Shown here one piece after another: positions 1 to 10,004 of a stretch of 64,000 nt of DNA. Every line of letters starts with the position of its first letter. Positions within the stretch are counted from its first letter, which is position 1. The DNA comes from Vibrio aestivus. GTDB lineage: Bacteria; Pseudomonadota; Gammaproteobacteria; Enterobacterales; Vibrionaceae. The stretch spans positions 62,001 to 126,000 of the forward strand of contig JYJN01000077.1 of the NCBI GenBank assembly GCA_003263845.1, given 5' to 3'. The notes under the pieces are model-generated. The model saw only the letters and a list, made by a program, of their open reading frames with translations. It searched no databases and had not been told where the DNA came from. The position numbers were made by a program, and so were the translations under genes.

Positions 1-725
1 TGTGGCTTGAGATGAAAGACAGCCACACAGTGGAGCAGTATTTGTGGCCGCGAAGCTACGCGATTGCAGAACGTTTGTGGTCGGATGCAGAGCTGACCGA
101 TGAACGTAGTATGTATCAACGAATGAGCGTGATGGATACTTGGTCTGAAGTATCAGTCGGCCTGCGTCACCATGCGAATGCAGACATGCTGCTTAAGCGT
201 CTAGCGAAAGGTCAAGACATTCGTGATCTGCAAGATCTTGCGAAGTACACAGAGCCTGCTCAATACTACGCACGCAACTGGGAGAAGTGGATTGCAACGG
301 ATCCAGAAGGCATTCTGTACAGCCAGTATGAACGCCTAAACCGTTTTGTCGATGCGTTAGTGGTTGAGAGCTACACGGTTTACGAAATGGAAGATCTTGT
401 GTCGCAATACACGCTAGGGAATGCAAAATCTTTAGAGCCATTAAAAGTGCATTTCGAGAACGCGAAGTCGGCTGCGATTGCCTCAAAACCTATCTTTGCT
501 GATCACGTTGCTTCAGTTGAAACTGTGATTGTCGCCGACAAAACGGTACAAGTGGCGGATTTAGCGCTGACATTGATTGAAAAAGCGCAAGCTGGCGATA
601 CTATTCGTAAAGCAGATGCGCAAGCTTACCAAGCGATCATTAACGACGCAGCGAAGATTTACGATGAAGCGATAATTGCGATTACGCGCCCAGCAGAGCA
701 GCTGTTGCATCATCTAGCTAAATAA
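1..725 (+). CDS. Beta-N-acetylhexosaminidase (GH20), C-terminal part
   Basis: This is the C-terminal end of a gene that begins before the window; the reading frame is open from base 3. The residues 'EQYLWPRSYAIAERLWS' match the end of the GH20 barrel in bacterial chitobiases/hexosaminidases, which release N-acetylglucosamine from chitin oligosaccharides. About 200 mostly helical residues follow, as in the long Vibrio hexosaminidases. The catalytic Asp-Glu pair lies upstream and is not visible. A strong terminator follows the stop codon, so this is the last gene of its transcript. The family call is fairly sure; substrate and localisation are inferred from the family. Confidence 0.8.
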   Translation, partial: WLEMKDSHTVEQYLWPRSYAIAERLWSDAELTDERSMYQRMSVMDTWSEVSVGLRHHANADMLLKRLAKGQDIRDLQDLAKYTEPAQYYARNWEKWIATDPEGILYSQYERLNRFVDALVVESYTVYEMEDLVSQYTLGNAKSLEPLKVHFENAKSAAIASKPIFADHVASVETVIVADKTVQVADLALTLIEKAQAGDTIRKADAQAYQAIINDAAKIYDEAIIAITRPAEQLLHHLAK

Positions 726-775
726 AGCTAGCCCAAAAAAGCTGACAAAAAAGAGATAACGATTCTCACACGATT

Positions 776-800
776 GCCGCCCGTAAGGGCGGCCTTTTTT
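776..800 (+). terminator. Rho-independent terminator of the hexosaminidase gene
   Basis: A perfect 7-bp GC stem (GCCGCCC/GGGCGGC) with a GTAA loop is followed by CTTTTTT. It lies 51 bp after the hexosaminidase stop and before the convergent argP gene. Confidence 0.9.
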
Positions 801-839
801 GTTTGGACTTAAGGATTTGTACAACGGAAGCTTGATCGT

Positions 840-1739
840 TCAATAAACGCCACAGGGGTGCAGGCTCTGAGGTAAAAAACGAGTCTCTTTGATCACCGAT
901 TGGGTGACTTCAGCCAGAATCCCTTGTTCTAGCGCCCAGCGATGCCAATAAAGATCACGAGCAAATCCATGCTCAGGTAAAAGATCCACTAACTCACCCG
1001 TTTCTAACTTATTTCCAAGCATTAAATCAGGCACCATTCCGTATCCAATATCGAGTTCTGCCATCTTCACGAATGCTTCTGGTGAGCGTAGTGTATGAAA
1101 ACGCCACTGGCCTTCATTCAGTCCAAAATGGTGCTCCAAGAACACATGATGCATTTCATCATACTGATCAAATATGACCGCGGGAGCAGACATCAGCGCT
1201 TCACGAGTCACACCATCAGGGAAATAACGTTTAACGAAATTAGGACTCGCAATACAGCGGTAGTTGAGCTGTCCTAAGTAATCGCTACTGCAACCCGTTA
1301 GTGGTTTTTCATTGGCACTGATTGCGCCTAGCACTTCACCACTTCGCAGTTTATCAATCGTGTTCTTCTCGTCGCTTAGTACAATGTTCAGTGACACTTC
1401 ATGCTCGCTTAACACGGCTTTAAGCGCTGGTAACAGCCACAAGGCCAAGCTGTCGTGGTTAGTCGCCAAGGCCAGTTCCGTGACCTGTTGTTGCTCGCTC
1501 GGAAGCCATTCTTGTTCAAGTAATTTAACTTGTTGATAGAGCCCTAATAAGCGTTGGCCAGCAGGCGTTGGGGTAGGCGGGTTCGAGCGAACCAAAAGGG
1601 GCTGAGCCATGGTCTGCTCAAGCTGTTTGATACGCTGGGAAATGGCCGATTGCGTGATAAATAGTTTCTGCGCAGCAAGTTCAAAGCTGCCCGACGTGAT
1701 GACAGCATCCAGAGCGGCAACGGCTTTGTAATCGACCAT
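840..1739 (-). CDS. argP: LysR-type regulator ArgP (arginine exporter activator)
   Basis: A LysR-family regulator of about 299 residues. It has an N-terminal winged helix with 'FITQSAISQRIKQLE', followed by a substrate-binding domain with motifs typical of ArgP ('LLVRSNPPTPTPAGQRLL', 'SPEAFVKMAELDIGYGMVP', 'LYWHRWALE'). ArgP senses arginine and lysine and activates argO in enterobacteria. The ATG at 1739 (MVDYKAV) is preferred over an in-frame start three codons upstream because it sits 9 nt after AAGGA. It is divergent from an ArgO-like exporter gene, the classic arrangement. The 110-bp shared intergenic region should hold the operator; I did not resolve a LysR box. Confidence 0.88.
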   Translation of the reverse strand: MVDYKAVAALDAVITSGSFELAAQKLFITQSAISQRIKQLEQTMAQPLLVRSNPPTPTPAGQRLLGLYQQVKLLEQEWLPSEQQQVTELALATNHDSLALWLLPALKAVLSEHEVSLNIVLSDEKNTIDKLRSGEVLGAISANEKPLTGCSSDYLGQLNYRCIASPNFVKRYFPDGVTREALMSAPAVIFDQYDEMHHVFLEHHFGLNEGQWRFHTLRSPEAFVKMAELDIGYGMVPDLMLGNKLETGELVDLLPEHGFARDLYWHRWALEQGILAEVTQSVIKETRFLPQSLHPCGVY

Positions 1740-1849
1740 GATTAGCAATCCTTATGATTCATTAAATTAATTAGCGTTACTTATTTTAGGTTATCTCATA
1801 CTCTGTAGAAAATGAAGAATTAAGGGTCAGTAAGGCCTAGGAGAGAGCG

Positions 1850-2464
1850 ATGAGCGCATGGATATGGTTACAAGGTTTTGGGATGGGCGCAGCAATGATC
1901 ATTCCAATTGGTGCGCAAAACGCGTTTGTACTTAACCAAGGGATTAAGAAACAACATCACCTGACGGTAGCGATGATCTGTGCGTTATGCGATACCATTT
2001 TAGTGTTTGGCGGCATTTTTGGTGGCAGCAAATTGCTTAGTGCTTCACCAATGGCGTTAAGCGTCATTACATACTCCGGCGTCGCGTTTTTAAGTTTCTA
2101 TGGCCTGAGTTCGCTTCATCGCGCATGGCGAGCACAGAGTGAATCGATTGAAGTTAACCACAAGAGCATGTCTCGTAAGGTGGTGATTGGTGCCACTCTA
2201 GCGGTTACTTTACTCAATCCGCATGTGTATTTGGACACCTTTGTGGTTCTGGGGTCTATTGGTGCAAGCTACGCAGAACCTGACCGGCTGCCATTTGCAC
2301 TCGGTATCGTAGCGGCTTCGTTCTTCTGGTTCTTTAGTCTTTCAACCGTTGCAGCCAAAATGGCGCCCGTGCTTCAAAAACCAAAAGTACAACAAGCGAT
2401 TGATATCATCATCGGAATGATCATGTTGTTTATTGCATGGAAGCTGTTTTGGTCGATGAGCTAG
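1850..2464 (+). CDS. argO: LysE/ArgO-family arginine exporter
   Basis: A 204-residue inner-membrane protein with about six hydrophobic segments. The LysE-family N-terminus 'MIIPIGAQNAFVLNQGIK' and the central 'TLLNPHVYLDTFVVLGS' are diagnostic for ArgO/LysE exporters of basic amino acids. The GGAGAGAGCG upstream of the ATG is a good ribosome binding site. It is divergent from argP, its usual activator. The length is normal and the frame is intact. Arginine versus lysine preference cannot be read from the sequence; context supports arginine export. Confidence 0.88.
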   Translation: MSAWIWLQGFGMGAAMIIPIGAQNAFVLNQGIKKQHHLTVAMICALCDTILVFGGIFGGSKLLSASPMALSVITYSGVAFLSFYGLSSLHRAWRAQSESIEVNHKSMSRKVVIGATLAVTLLNPHVYLDTFVVLGSIGASYAEPDRLPFALGIVAASFFWFFSLSTVAAKMAPVLQKPKVQQAIDIIIGMIMLFIAWKLFWSMS

Positions 2465-2604
2465 AGCTAATTTATATCTTTAAACAGCATCAAATAGAGC
2501 TTCCTAATTGCCGTTGTATTCATTATTGTTATTAATCAAATAGCTAACGTTCTACGCGAATTCAGTTAGTTAGACAACTCTGATAATTGGCACAAGGATG
2601 TAAA

Positions 2605-4366
2605 ATGTCTCGAGGAATTGTGAGCACGATAGTGCTGATGACGACAATGTTGGTGGGTTGTAGTTCTACGCCGACTACTCCTGTTGACCCAAGTGATGCA
2701 ACCGCCGTATTGCTTGAAGAAAGACGTTGGCGAGAGCCCGATGACCTGCCGCAAGATTATATTAAACTGGCGTCCGAATCTCTGCTTCCCGTTCAGCGCT
2801 GAAGTGAAGGTTATTGGTACCAGTACCGAAAGCGCTGTGCAAAGTTTGGCGACCAAAATCTATTTGATCGAGAATGCCAAGCACACTATTGACCTGACGT
2901 ACTACATTTTTGCTGATGATCTTGCTGGAAACGCCCTTCTTGGTGCCCTCTGCGGCGCAGTAAAGCGTGGCGTTGATGTTCGTATGATGGTTGATAGCTT
3001 GGGTTCTTATAGCTTGAACAAAACCAACCTAAAAGGGTTGATGCAATGTGAATCTGAAGCGGGTTACGTGATTGACGAACAGGGTAATCAAACCGCGCAT
3101 AAAGCGCGGGTTCAAGTCGTAGTATTTAATGCACTAACCGATTCTGATTCCCGCGTTAATAACCGCTCACACGACAAACTGTTGATTGTTGATGGCGCTT
3201 TCACTGACTCTGCCTCCGTGGTGACTGGTGGGCGAAATGTGTCATTGAGCTATTATGGTTTGCAAGAAGGTGGCGAGCTTGATCGCAGCGCATTTAAGGA
3301 TATTGAAATAGTCGTCAAGCCTTTGGCGAACGCGACCAAAGAAACGTCGCCAAGTCAGCTTTCGGAATACTACTTCTCGGTATTGTTTACTAAGGCGGGG
3401 AACAAGAAGCTCTCGACGTGGTTTGCTTATAATCGCACAGAAAATTTTATTGAGTCTCAACTTGAAGCACTCAAAGCCAATCCTATTTTCGCGCAGTCTT
3501 ATGCAGACATGCCGACTTATCTAGAGCAAGACTTCTACCTAACCGATACCAAACTTGCTCATGAGCTTGATAATCTTAACGCGACAGATGTCGTTGAGCG
3601 TTACAGCTCCAACAAAAAGCAGAACGCAAACTCAATTAGCGCGATCTTAGCCAAGGGGGCGATTGTCAGTGAAGACCTCATGGTGATGAAAGTGGTGTCA
3701 CCTTATCTTTTCCTGCAGTCGGAACTACTAAAAGATGAAGGGTTGATCGAGCGAGATCTGAATGTTGCCAAGGCTTGGCTTGATAAACACCCAGATCGCA
3801 GAATTGAAGTTATTACCAACTCGGTGCTCACCAGCGATAACTTCTTCACGCAGGCGGTTATCGATATGCACACCGTACCTACCATGCTGATGGATAAAGA
3901 AATGCGTGAGGTTTGGTTAGACAGTGATTTAGACGTGAACGAAAAGAATCCGGAATTTATTAACTCGGAAGCCTGGCAAAATCTTGTGGATCATCCGAGA
4001 GTGCATTTTTATCAGCTCGGTAAAGTGGATTCTGTACTGCTAGGAGGTAACAAACACTACGGTAAGTTGCATGCTAAGTTTCTTATCTTTGATCAATCGG
4101 CATTTGTGGGTACGACCAACCTCGATTTTCGTTCGCTGCTGTACAACAACGAGGTCGGTTTCTTCCTAAAAGGTGAGGAGTTAGTCGCTGAATTGAATGA
4201 GGAGTTTGAGCTTCTCAAGTCTTACTCAACGCGTTGGGGATCAGAAGATTGGCTCCGAATGCGTGAAGAGCTACGAGAAGTTGGCGGCACCAAAGGTACC
4301 ACTACAGATAACCAGCGAACTATTTATAGCCTGCTCGAGTCCACAGGACTTAAATACCAGTTTTAA
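2605..4366 (+). CDS. Phospholipase D / cardiolipin synthase-like lipoprotein (frameshifted)
   Basis: The gene starts at the ATG at 2605 after AAGGATGTAAA. It encodes a lipoprotein signal with lipobox LVGC and a short linker, then two PLD (HKD) domains. The first motif is 'HDKLLIVDG' followed by 'VVTGGRNVS'; the second is 'HAKFLIFD' followed by 'VGTTNLDFRS'. The two-HKD layout fits phosphodiesterases or transphosphatidylases such as ClsC-type cardiolipin synthases. The first 65 codons are in a different frame from the rest; the switch occurs near 2795, where the first frame stops after 'LLPVQR' and the second continues with 'AEVKVIGTS'. This needs one extra base (or two lost) and is probably a sequence error. 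A terminator follows. The reaction cannot be assigned. Confidence 0.75.
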
Positions 4367-4393
4367 CGGATGTACAAACTGTTTCTAGTCACA

Positions 4394-4421
4394 GGCCAAG
4401 CATCATGAGCTTGGCCTTTTG
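4394..4421 (+). terminator. Terminator after the PLD lipoprotein gene
   Basis: The 8-bp stem GGCCAAGC/GCTTGGCC has a 7-nt loop and is followed by TTTT. It lies 27 bp after the stop codon. Confidence 0.85.
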
Positions 4422-4500
4422 CTGTGTTGGGACGCAGATTTACATAAGTGACTTATCTTTGTTGCATCACCAATTCATCCGCAAACTAAAATGAAGCCAT

Positions 4501-4527
4501 AAAAAAGCCGCCTATCAGTTAGGCGGC
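4501..4527 (-). terminator. Terminator of the GAPDH gene
   Basis: Read on the minus strand, GCCGCCTA/TAGGCGGC with a 5-nt loop is followed by TTTTTT. It lies about 50 bp downstream of the GAPDH stop. Confidence 0.88.
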
Positions 4528-4577
4528 AAATACGGGGGATTTATAATTATATTTATGTTGTGGAGAGTAAGTCGGCG

Positions 4578-6017
4578 TTAAACTAGGTTTGGAAAAGTCT
4601 TGTAGCGCACGCCCATCATTTGTTCCATACAGTGCACCACTTGGCAGCTGTACCCAAATTCATTGTCATACCAAATATACAGTACACAGCGGTTATCTTG
4701 TGCAATAGTTGCCGTTCCATCAACAACGCCTGCATGGCGAGAACCAACCAGATCACTCGATACAATCTCCGTAGATTCGGTGTAATCAATTTGCGCAGCA
4801 AGTGGAGAACTTAAAGACATATCGCGAAGGTAGGCGTTAAGCTCGTCTTTATCGGTACCGTGCCCAAGGTTAAGGTTTGCAACGGCCATCGAAACGTTCG
4901 GTGTAGGCACGCGAATCGCGTTACCCGTTAGCTTGCCAGTAAGCTCAGGCAGTGCTTTTGATACTGCTTTCGCGGCGCCCGTTGAGGTAAGTACCATATT
5001 CAATGATGCACTGCGTCCACGGCGATCGCCAGAATGGAAGTTATCGATCAGGTTTTGATCATTGGTGAACGAGTGGACAGTCTCAATGTGACCAGACTCA
5101 ATGCCAAATTTATCGTTAACCGCTTTCAAAACTGGCGTAATTGCATTCGTTGTGCAGCTTGCGGCAGAGATAATCGTATCTTCTGGTTGAATGACCGCTT
5201 CATTGACACCAAACACTACATTTTTGATGTCTCCTTTGCCAGGGGCGGTAAGTAGAACTTTCTCTGCGCCAGGGCAAGCTGCGTGTTGGCTTAAACCTTC
5301 GCTATCGCGCCAAACACCTGTGTTATCAACGACCAATGCGTTATTGATGCCATAAGCGGTGTAGTTCACATCTTCAGGCTTGTTGGCGTAGATGATTTGA
5401 ATGTAGTTACCGTTAACGATAAGAGCTTTGCTCTCTTCGTCGACCGTAATACTGCCGTTAAACTGGCCGTGCACAGAGTCGCGGCGTAGAAGACTGGCAC
5501 GCTTAGCCAAATCACCCTGCTTTCCACCACGCACGACGATTGCACGCAGACGAAGCGGATAGCCTGAACCACTTTTCTCAACAAGTAAGCGAGTCAGCAG
5601 TCGGCCAATACGTCCAAATCCGTACAGTACTACGTCTCTTGGCTCGGTTACGCTTTTGCCATCCATTGCTCCAATTAGTGCTGTATGGAGAAAATCTTTA
5701 AGGCCGTGAGTGTCATCGTGGCGTTTCCAAAACATGTCCGCTAACTGACCGACATCGATACGACATGGAGACAGTGGCATGGCTTGCAAACATTGAACAA
5801 TTGGCAGCGTCTGTTCTAGCTTTAAAGCTTCGCCACGGTGGCGGCGAGCGGTTTTGTGGGTCTTGATAATATCGATGGTATCGGCATTGACGAGCGTTTT
5901 ACCGAATAAAATAACTTCGACGCCTTTTTCGCGATATAGCTGACCTAAAAGAGGGGAGATAGTTTCTGCGTGGGTTTGGCTGGTTTGCCAATCTAACAAG
6001 TGCTTATCTGGACTCAT
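4578..6017 (-). CDS. Long-form glyceraldehyde-3-phosphate dehydrogenase
   Basis: This encodes about 479 residues, some 140 longer than ordinary GAPDH. The catalytic domain begins near residue 135 with the NAD-binding 'YGFGRIGRLLTRLL' and contains the active-site cysteine in 'SAASCTTNAI' and the C-terminal 'WYDNEFGYSCQVVH'. GAPDH oxidises glyceraldehyde-3-phosphate to 1,3-bisphosphoglycerate. The N-terminal extension has no motif I recognise. Long GAPDHs of this kind are known in gammaproteobacteria (I recall Pseudomonas PA3001) beside a canonical GapA. The ATG at 6017 is preferred; a GTG seven codons upstream is possible. It is monocistronic with its own terminator. Metabolic direction and coenzyme preference are not readable from the sequence. 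Confidence 0.85.
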   Translation of the reverse strand: MSPDKHLLDWQTSQTHAETISPLLGQLYREKGVEVILFGKTLVNADTIDIIKTHKTARRHRGEALKLEQTLPIVQCLQAMPLSPCRIDVGQLADMFWKRHDDTHGLKDFLHTALIGAMDGKSVTEPRDVVLYGFGRIGRLLTRLLVEKSGSGYPLRLRAIVVRGGKQGDLAKRASLLRRDSVHGQFNGSITVDEESKALIVNGNYIQIIYANKPEDVNYTAYGINNALVVDNTGVWRDSEGLSQHAACPGAEKVLLTAPGKGDIKNVVFGVNEAVIQPEDTIISAASCTTNAITPVLKAVNDKFGIESGHIETVHSFTNDQNLIDNFHSGDRRGRSASLNMVLTSTGAAKAVSKALPELTGKLTGNAIRVPTPNVSMAVANLNLGHGTDKDELNAYLRDMSLSSPLAAQIDYTESTEIVSSDLVGSRHAGVVDGTATIAQDNRCVLYIWYDNEFGYSCQVVHCMEQMMGVRYKTFPNLV

Positions 6018-6536
6018 TACTAACTTTGGACCTTTCACGTAGTGGGGAAATGTGATTTGTTGGCCAGTGTAGGGAGTGGCACAACGCTCACGTTAATTGT
6101 TGTTATATTTTATGTGGCAGGATTGTAATGGCTGATATCTTATTCTGCTAGAAAAAATAATTACGGTTATTTATTTGGATTTAAACTAAAAGTTGGTACT
6201 TAACACTAGGTTGAGCTCGACTTTTGGCATATTGACAAATGAAAAGAAGCTGGCTTTATTTTCTTCTCGAAATACTCACCTCACACATCGCATTGTAAAT
6301 ATCGTGCTACAAAGCAATGGAATAAGATCTAAATCATTAATAACACAAAATAAGTAACTAATAGCAAGCGCTAGAGCTTCAAAATTCAACTACGTGGTTT
6401 AAGGGGAGGGAGTGACTTATTACGGTGTGATAGAAAAACAAAAAATTGGGATGTCATCACAACTTAATATGAACTTGCGTGAATATTGTCTAATATAAAT
6501 ATGACAGATATATGTAAATTGGCGGAGCATCGATTT
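6018..6536. other. Divergent intergenic region, no gene seen
   Basis: This AT-rich stretch lies between the GAPDH gene and a divergent histidine kinase gene and should hold both promoters. No convincing open frame, hairpin terminator or known operator was found by eye. The short in-frame TTG and ATG codons at 6486 and 6501 are alternative kinase starts with no Shine-Dalgarno. Confidence 0.5.
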
Positions 6537-9185
6537 ATGGCTAGGCTTTCGATAAAGCAACGTTTGGTGATCTTGTGTCTTGTGCCGCTTATGGCAATTG
6601 TTGGATTTAGCACCTTTTACGCTTTAGAAATGAACCACCGCTTGAGTGCGCTTAACACATTACAACATAAAGTTGCAGCTGAGCAAGACATCGCCTCAAT
6701 GGTAGAGCAACTTTACAACATCTCATCTTTAACGGTCCAAGCAGAGTCTATTAATGATGCCTTAACAAAGCTTGAGCAGGATATTCAGGCGTTCTCTTCG
6801 AAAATTGAAATTGGGTCGATTAGTCACCATCACGACGATGGTTTGAATCAAAGCTTAGCCATGAATTATGCCAATCTCGCGAAAGTTGTCGATTCACTGG
6901 GAGTTGGCCAAAGCGCTCAAAGCATGATGTTTGAACTAAACCGAGCACATGACATTCTTCTTCAGATCACAACTGATCTTCATCAGATAGAAAGCCACAC
7001 AGCCAGTGTTAAAGTCCACCGTCTCGAACTTATGTTAACAGATATGCATTGGCTCTTCTTTTGGATGAAACGAGAAGCAATGCTCGCTCGCGAAATGCAA
7101 GTGATGGCAATCAGTTACGATGATTATTTAGTTGATTATTTTAGGCTTACTGAGCGGCAGAAAATTTATTTAGATAGATTGGCAATGACCACCACTGAGA
7201 GTGATGTGGAAGGTGCGGTTAACCTTTTTGAAAGTCGAGATTTCCTTCGATTAGCTTTCACAGAAGCACGTGCGGTGACCGAACAAGCGACACCGGCACA
7301 GCTTGACCAATATGTTCAGCAACTGGAGCAGAGAAATAGTTATACCCAAGAGCAGTTTAAGGCTTTCTCAGACTTACTAAGTAAGGAGCTTAATGCTGCA
7401 ATGAATCAAGATAGAATCACAATCATTGTCTTAACTATCGCACTCGTGTTGCTGCTGACATTCTGCGTCCTATGGGGGATGAGTGCATTTGTAAGAATTA
7501 ATAATAAGCTGCAAGCCACATTAAATGCGATAATAAACCTGCGTTCACAAGATTCATCAGAACAGGTCACAGTTGACGGTAGCGATGAGTTTACCGACTT
7601 TGCTACTGAGTTAAACATGGTCATCGCTAAGCAAAGAGATCACTCAGCGGCCCTAGAAGAAGCGAAAGATTTAGCCGAGGCTGCGAATCGAGCTAAGAGT
7701 TCATTTCTCGCTAACATGTCTCACGAAATACGCACGCCTTTAAATGGCATTATCGGCATGACAGAGATCTTGGGTGATAGCCACCTGAATACTAGTCAAA
7801 AAGAGATTTTAAAGGACATCGATACTTCTTCACACGTGTTGCTTGTATTAATCAATGACATCCTTGATTTATCAAAAATCGAATCAGGCAATATCGTTCT
7901 GGCTGAAAAAGATACGGATATTAGCCAAGTCTGCTACGACTGCGTCAATATGGTTCTGCCCAAAGCTCTAAAGCAGCATACCGAAGTGATGCTATCGCTC
8001 GACAAGTCGTTGCCTACTATGTTGCTGCTTGATGAGTCACGTGTGAAGCAGATCCTGATGAATTTGTTGACGAACGCGATCAAGTTTACCAAGAATGGTT
8101 TTGTGACCTTGGATGTGAAGTACGATTACGATCCGTTAAAGGGCGGCTTAATGATCCAGATTGTCGATTCAGGTATAGGCATCGAAAAAGATAAGCAAGA
8201 GGCTATATTCCAACCCTTCCACCAAGCAGAAGTTGGAATCACACGACAGTATGGAGGAACGGGTTTAGGGTTAACTATTTGTAGGCAGTTGGTCGAATTG
8301 ATGGAGGGGACTATTAGTGTCGAATCTAGTAAGGGGATGGGGAGTTGCTTTAGTGTGACCTTGCCTTTGACCCAATCACCAATTCAACCCAATTACCCAA
8401 GTATTTCATCAGACATTGTATTGGTGACAAACGGGTCGTCCTATACCGAGCATATTGTTGCTGAGTGCAAACGACTAAACATCGACATTACGCCTTACCC
8501 TAAGGTGGAGCATGTCATTGACAATCATGACAAGTGCAATGTTGTTCTCTACTGTCAGTCAGAATCGAGTAGCACCCGAAAAGACATTGCTCAACTGCGT
8601 GCTCGTTACACACATGTTGAAGTTATTGCTTTGCAGCATCACCTCATGCAAACCCCAGACAAAGCGCCGTTGGTGACCGCAATGGCGACCTTACCGATAC
8701 TAGGGGCGAAGTTTAGGCAGCAGCTCGAGAGTATCATTGGTCGATCTTCCTCAGACAGTGCAATGACGAGTTTAAGTTTCCTTAATGGAGCAGATACTCG
8801 TGGTAGCCAAATTCTGGTGGTGGAAGATAACTTAATGAACCAAAAGATTGCAGGCTTTTTCCTAGACAAGGCGGGGCTTAGCTACACCATCGCCAGTAAC
8901 GGAGAAGAGGCGCTGAACTTGATAATTGGCGGAGCTCAATACAGTGCAGTGCTAATGGACTGCATGATGCCGGTGATGGATGGCTTAACCGCGACGAAAA
9001 AGATCAGAGAGTGGGAGAAAGAGCAGGGCAATGAGCATCGATTACCCATTGTTGCGTTGACTGCGAGTGTTCTTGAAGACGAAATTAACAGCTGTATCGA
9101 AGCTGGAATGGACTCTTACTTGTTAAAACCTTACAAGTCGAAACAGCTATTTGAGAAATTGCAGGAGTTCAATATTGCCAGTTAG
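6537..9185 (+). CDS. Hybrid sensor histidine kinase with C-terminal receiver
   Basis: This encodes about 882 residues from the ATG at 6537, chosen because GGAG lies 9 nt upstream. A first membrane helix (about residues 10-30) precedes a helical periplasmic sensor region. A second helix (about 293-317) leads to a coiled linker, a HisKA domain with the phospho-accepting His in 'FLANMSHEIRTPLNG' (about 395), and an HATPase domain with 'NLLTNAIKFT', 'DSGIGIEKDK' and 'GGTGLGLTI'. A degenerate spacer follows, then a receiver domain whose phospho-Asp is in 'VLMDCMMPVMDG' (about 807). No HPt domain or output regulator is adjacent, so the signal probably passes to a remote HPt protein. The stimulus is unknown. 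The gene is monocistronic. Confidence 0.88.
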   Translation: MARLSIKQRLVILCLVPLMAIVGFSTFYALEMNHRLSALNTLQHKVAAEQDIASMVEQLYNISSLTVQAESINDALTKLEQDIQAFSSKIEIGSISHHHDDGLNQSLAMNYANLAKVVDSLGVGQSAQSMMFELNRAHDILLQITTDLHQIESHTASVKVHRLELMLTDMHWLFFWMKREAMLAREMQVMAISYDDYLVDYFRLTERQKIYLDRLAMTTTESDVEGAVNLFESRDFLRLAFTEARAVTEQATPAQLDQYVQQLEQRNSYTQEQFKAFSDLLSKELNAAMNQDRITIIVLTIALVLLLTFCVLWGMSAFVRINNKLQATLNAIINLRSQDSSEQVTVDGSDEFTDFATELNMVIAKQRDHSAALEEAKDLAEAANRAKSSFLANMSHEIRTPLNGIIGMTEILGDSHLNTSQKEILKDIDTSSHVLLVLINDILDLSKIESGNIVLAEKDTDISQVCYDCVNMVLPKALKQHTEVMLSLDKSLPTMLLLDESRVKQILMNLLTNAIKFTKNGFVTLDVKYDYDPLKGGLMIQIVDSGIGIEKDKQEAIFQPFHQAEVGITRQYGGTGLGLTICRQLVELMEGTISVESSKGMGSCFSVTLPLTQSPIQPNYPSISSDIVLVTNGSSYTEHIVAECKRLNIDITPYPKVEHVIDNHDKCNVVLYCQSESSSTRKDIAQLRARYTHVEVIALQHHLMQTPDKAPLVTAMATLPILGAKFRQQLESIIGRSSSDSAMTSLSFLNGADTRGSQILVVEDNLMNQKIAGFFLDKAGLSYTIASNGEEALNLIIGGAQYSAVLMDCMMPVMDGLTATKKIREWEKEQGNEHRLPIVALTASVLEDEINSCIEAGMDSYLLKPYKSKQLFEKLQEFNIAS

Positions 9186-9236
9186 TGGTTTTCGATTGAA
9201 CGCTCCTGCTTAATTTTAATATCAGCCTTGACTAGC

Positions 9237-9704
9237 TTAATCAGAACGAACGGATTCTGTATTTTCTAGTTCTTTGAGTGGCAGCCAGCTCACTTTTACG
9301 CCTGCTTGCATAAACATGTCTTGGCTCACTTGGATCTTATCGCCCCAACGAGACAGAAAATCTTCAGACTGCTCAGGGCAGTGAACCGCTGAAATCCCTG
9401 TTTGGATAATCTTGGCCGCGCAGTTTGGGCAAGGAAAGTGGGTTACCCAAATCTCACATCCATCCAGATCTCTTTTAGCAAATAAGATGGCGTTTTCTTC
9501 CGCATGCAAAGTTTTGAGGTACTTCATATCGCGGTCGTCAGTATTTGCACTGTCGGAAATACCGTGTGGGTAGCCATTAAACCCGACTGACACAATACGG
9601 TTGTTTTTGGTGATTACAGCACCAACTTGGGTTGAAGGGTCTTTACTCCAAGAACCGACAAGCTCTGCCATTTGGTAAAAGCGTTGCGCCCATTTAGAAA
9701 TCAT
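9237..9704 (-). CDS. dCMP/cytidine deaminase family protein
   Basis: This encodes 155 residues with the zinc-dependent deaminase signature: 'HAEENAILFA' (zinc His and catalytic Glu) and 'PCPNCAAKI' (two zinc Cys). The N-terminal 'DPSTQVGAVI' is typical of the dCMP deaminase (ComEB) branch, which converts dCMP to dUMP for dTMP synthesis. The ATG at 9704 was chosen because AAGGA lies 7 nt upstream; an in-frame ATG further upstream lacks a ribosome binding site. It is convergent with the histidine kinase gene. The family is clear; the exact nucleotide substrate is inferred. Confidence 0.82.
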   Translation of the reverse strand: MISKWAQRFYQMAELVGSWSKDPSTQVGAVITKNNRIVSVGFNGYPHGISDSANTDDRDMKYLKTLHAEENAILFAKRDLDGCEIWVTHFPCPNCAAKIIQTGISAVHCPEQSEDFLSRWGDKIQVSQDMFMQAGVKVSWLPLKELENTESVRSD

Positions 9705-9899
9705 GTGGTATTCCTTTGCTGTCATAGGGTGTGAACCGATATCCGTATCATACATTAACTAGTCCGCGCTCCAAGACAAAACTGTGACTTTATAACAATA
9801 CAAAGGCAATTTTCGTTTGAAAAACAGTCAAAGTCGCCATTAAGTGTGATAACAGCACCAACCCCAACTTTGCAGAATGACGACCATTGCTCGTCACTT

Positions 9900-9917
9900 T
9901 GTGCGAGATCTCTTACA
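9900..9917 (+). promoter_or_regulatory. VarA/UvrY (GacA)-type box upstream of the Csr sRNA
   Basis: TGTGCGAGATCTCTTACA matches the known GacA/UvrY consensus TGTAAG-N6-CTTACA at 10 of 12 defined positions. It sits about 100-150 bp upstream of the GGA-rich RNA. In Vibrio the VarS/VarA system activates the Csr sRNAs through such upstream boxes. Confidence 0.7.
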
Positions 9918-10004
9918 AATGCGTAAGATGATCGTCGGTTTATGCCTACGTTACTGACCTTATTTTATATTAACTAATTGTTTTATATGAATTATATTCA
10001 TTTG

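Noticed and set aside
2684-2800. Separate start of the PLD protein at 2684
   Set aside because: The frame begins inside the lipoprotein reading frame, has no ribosome binding site, and its first 38 residues look unlike a PLD N-terminus; a frameshift explains it better.
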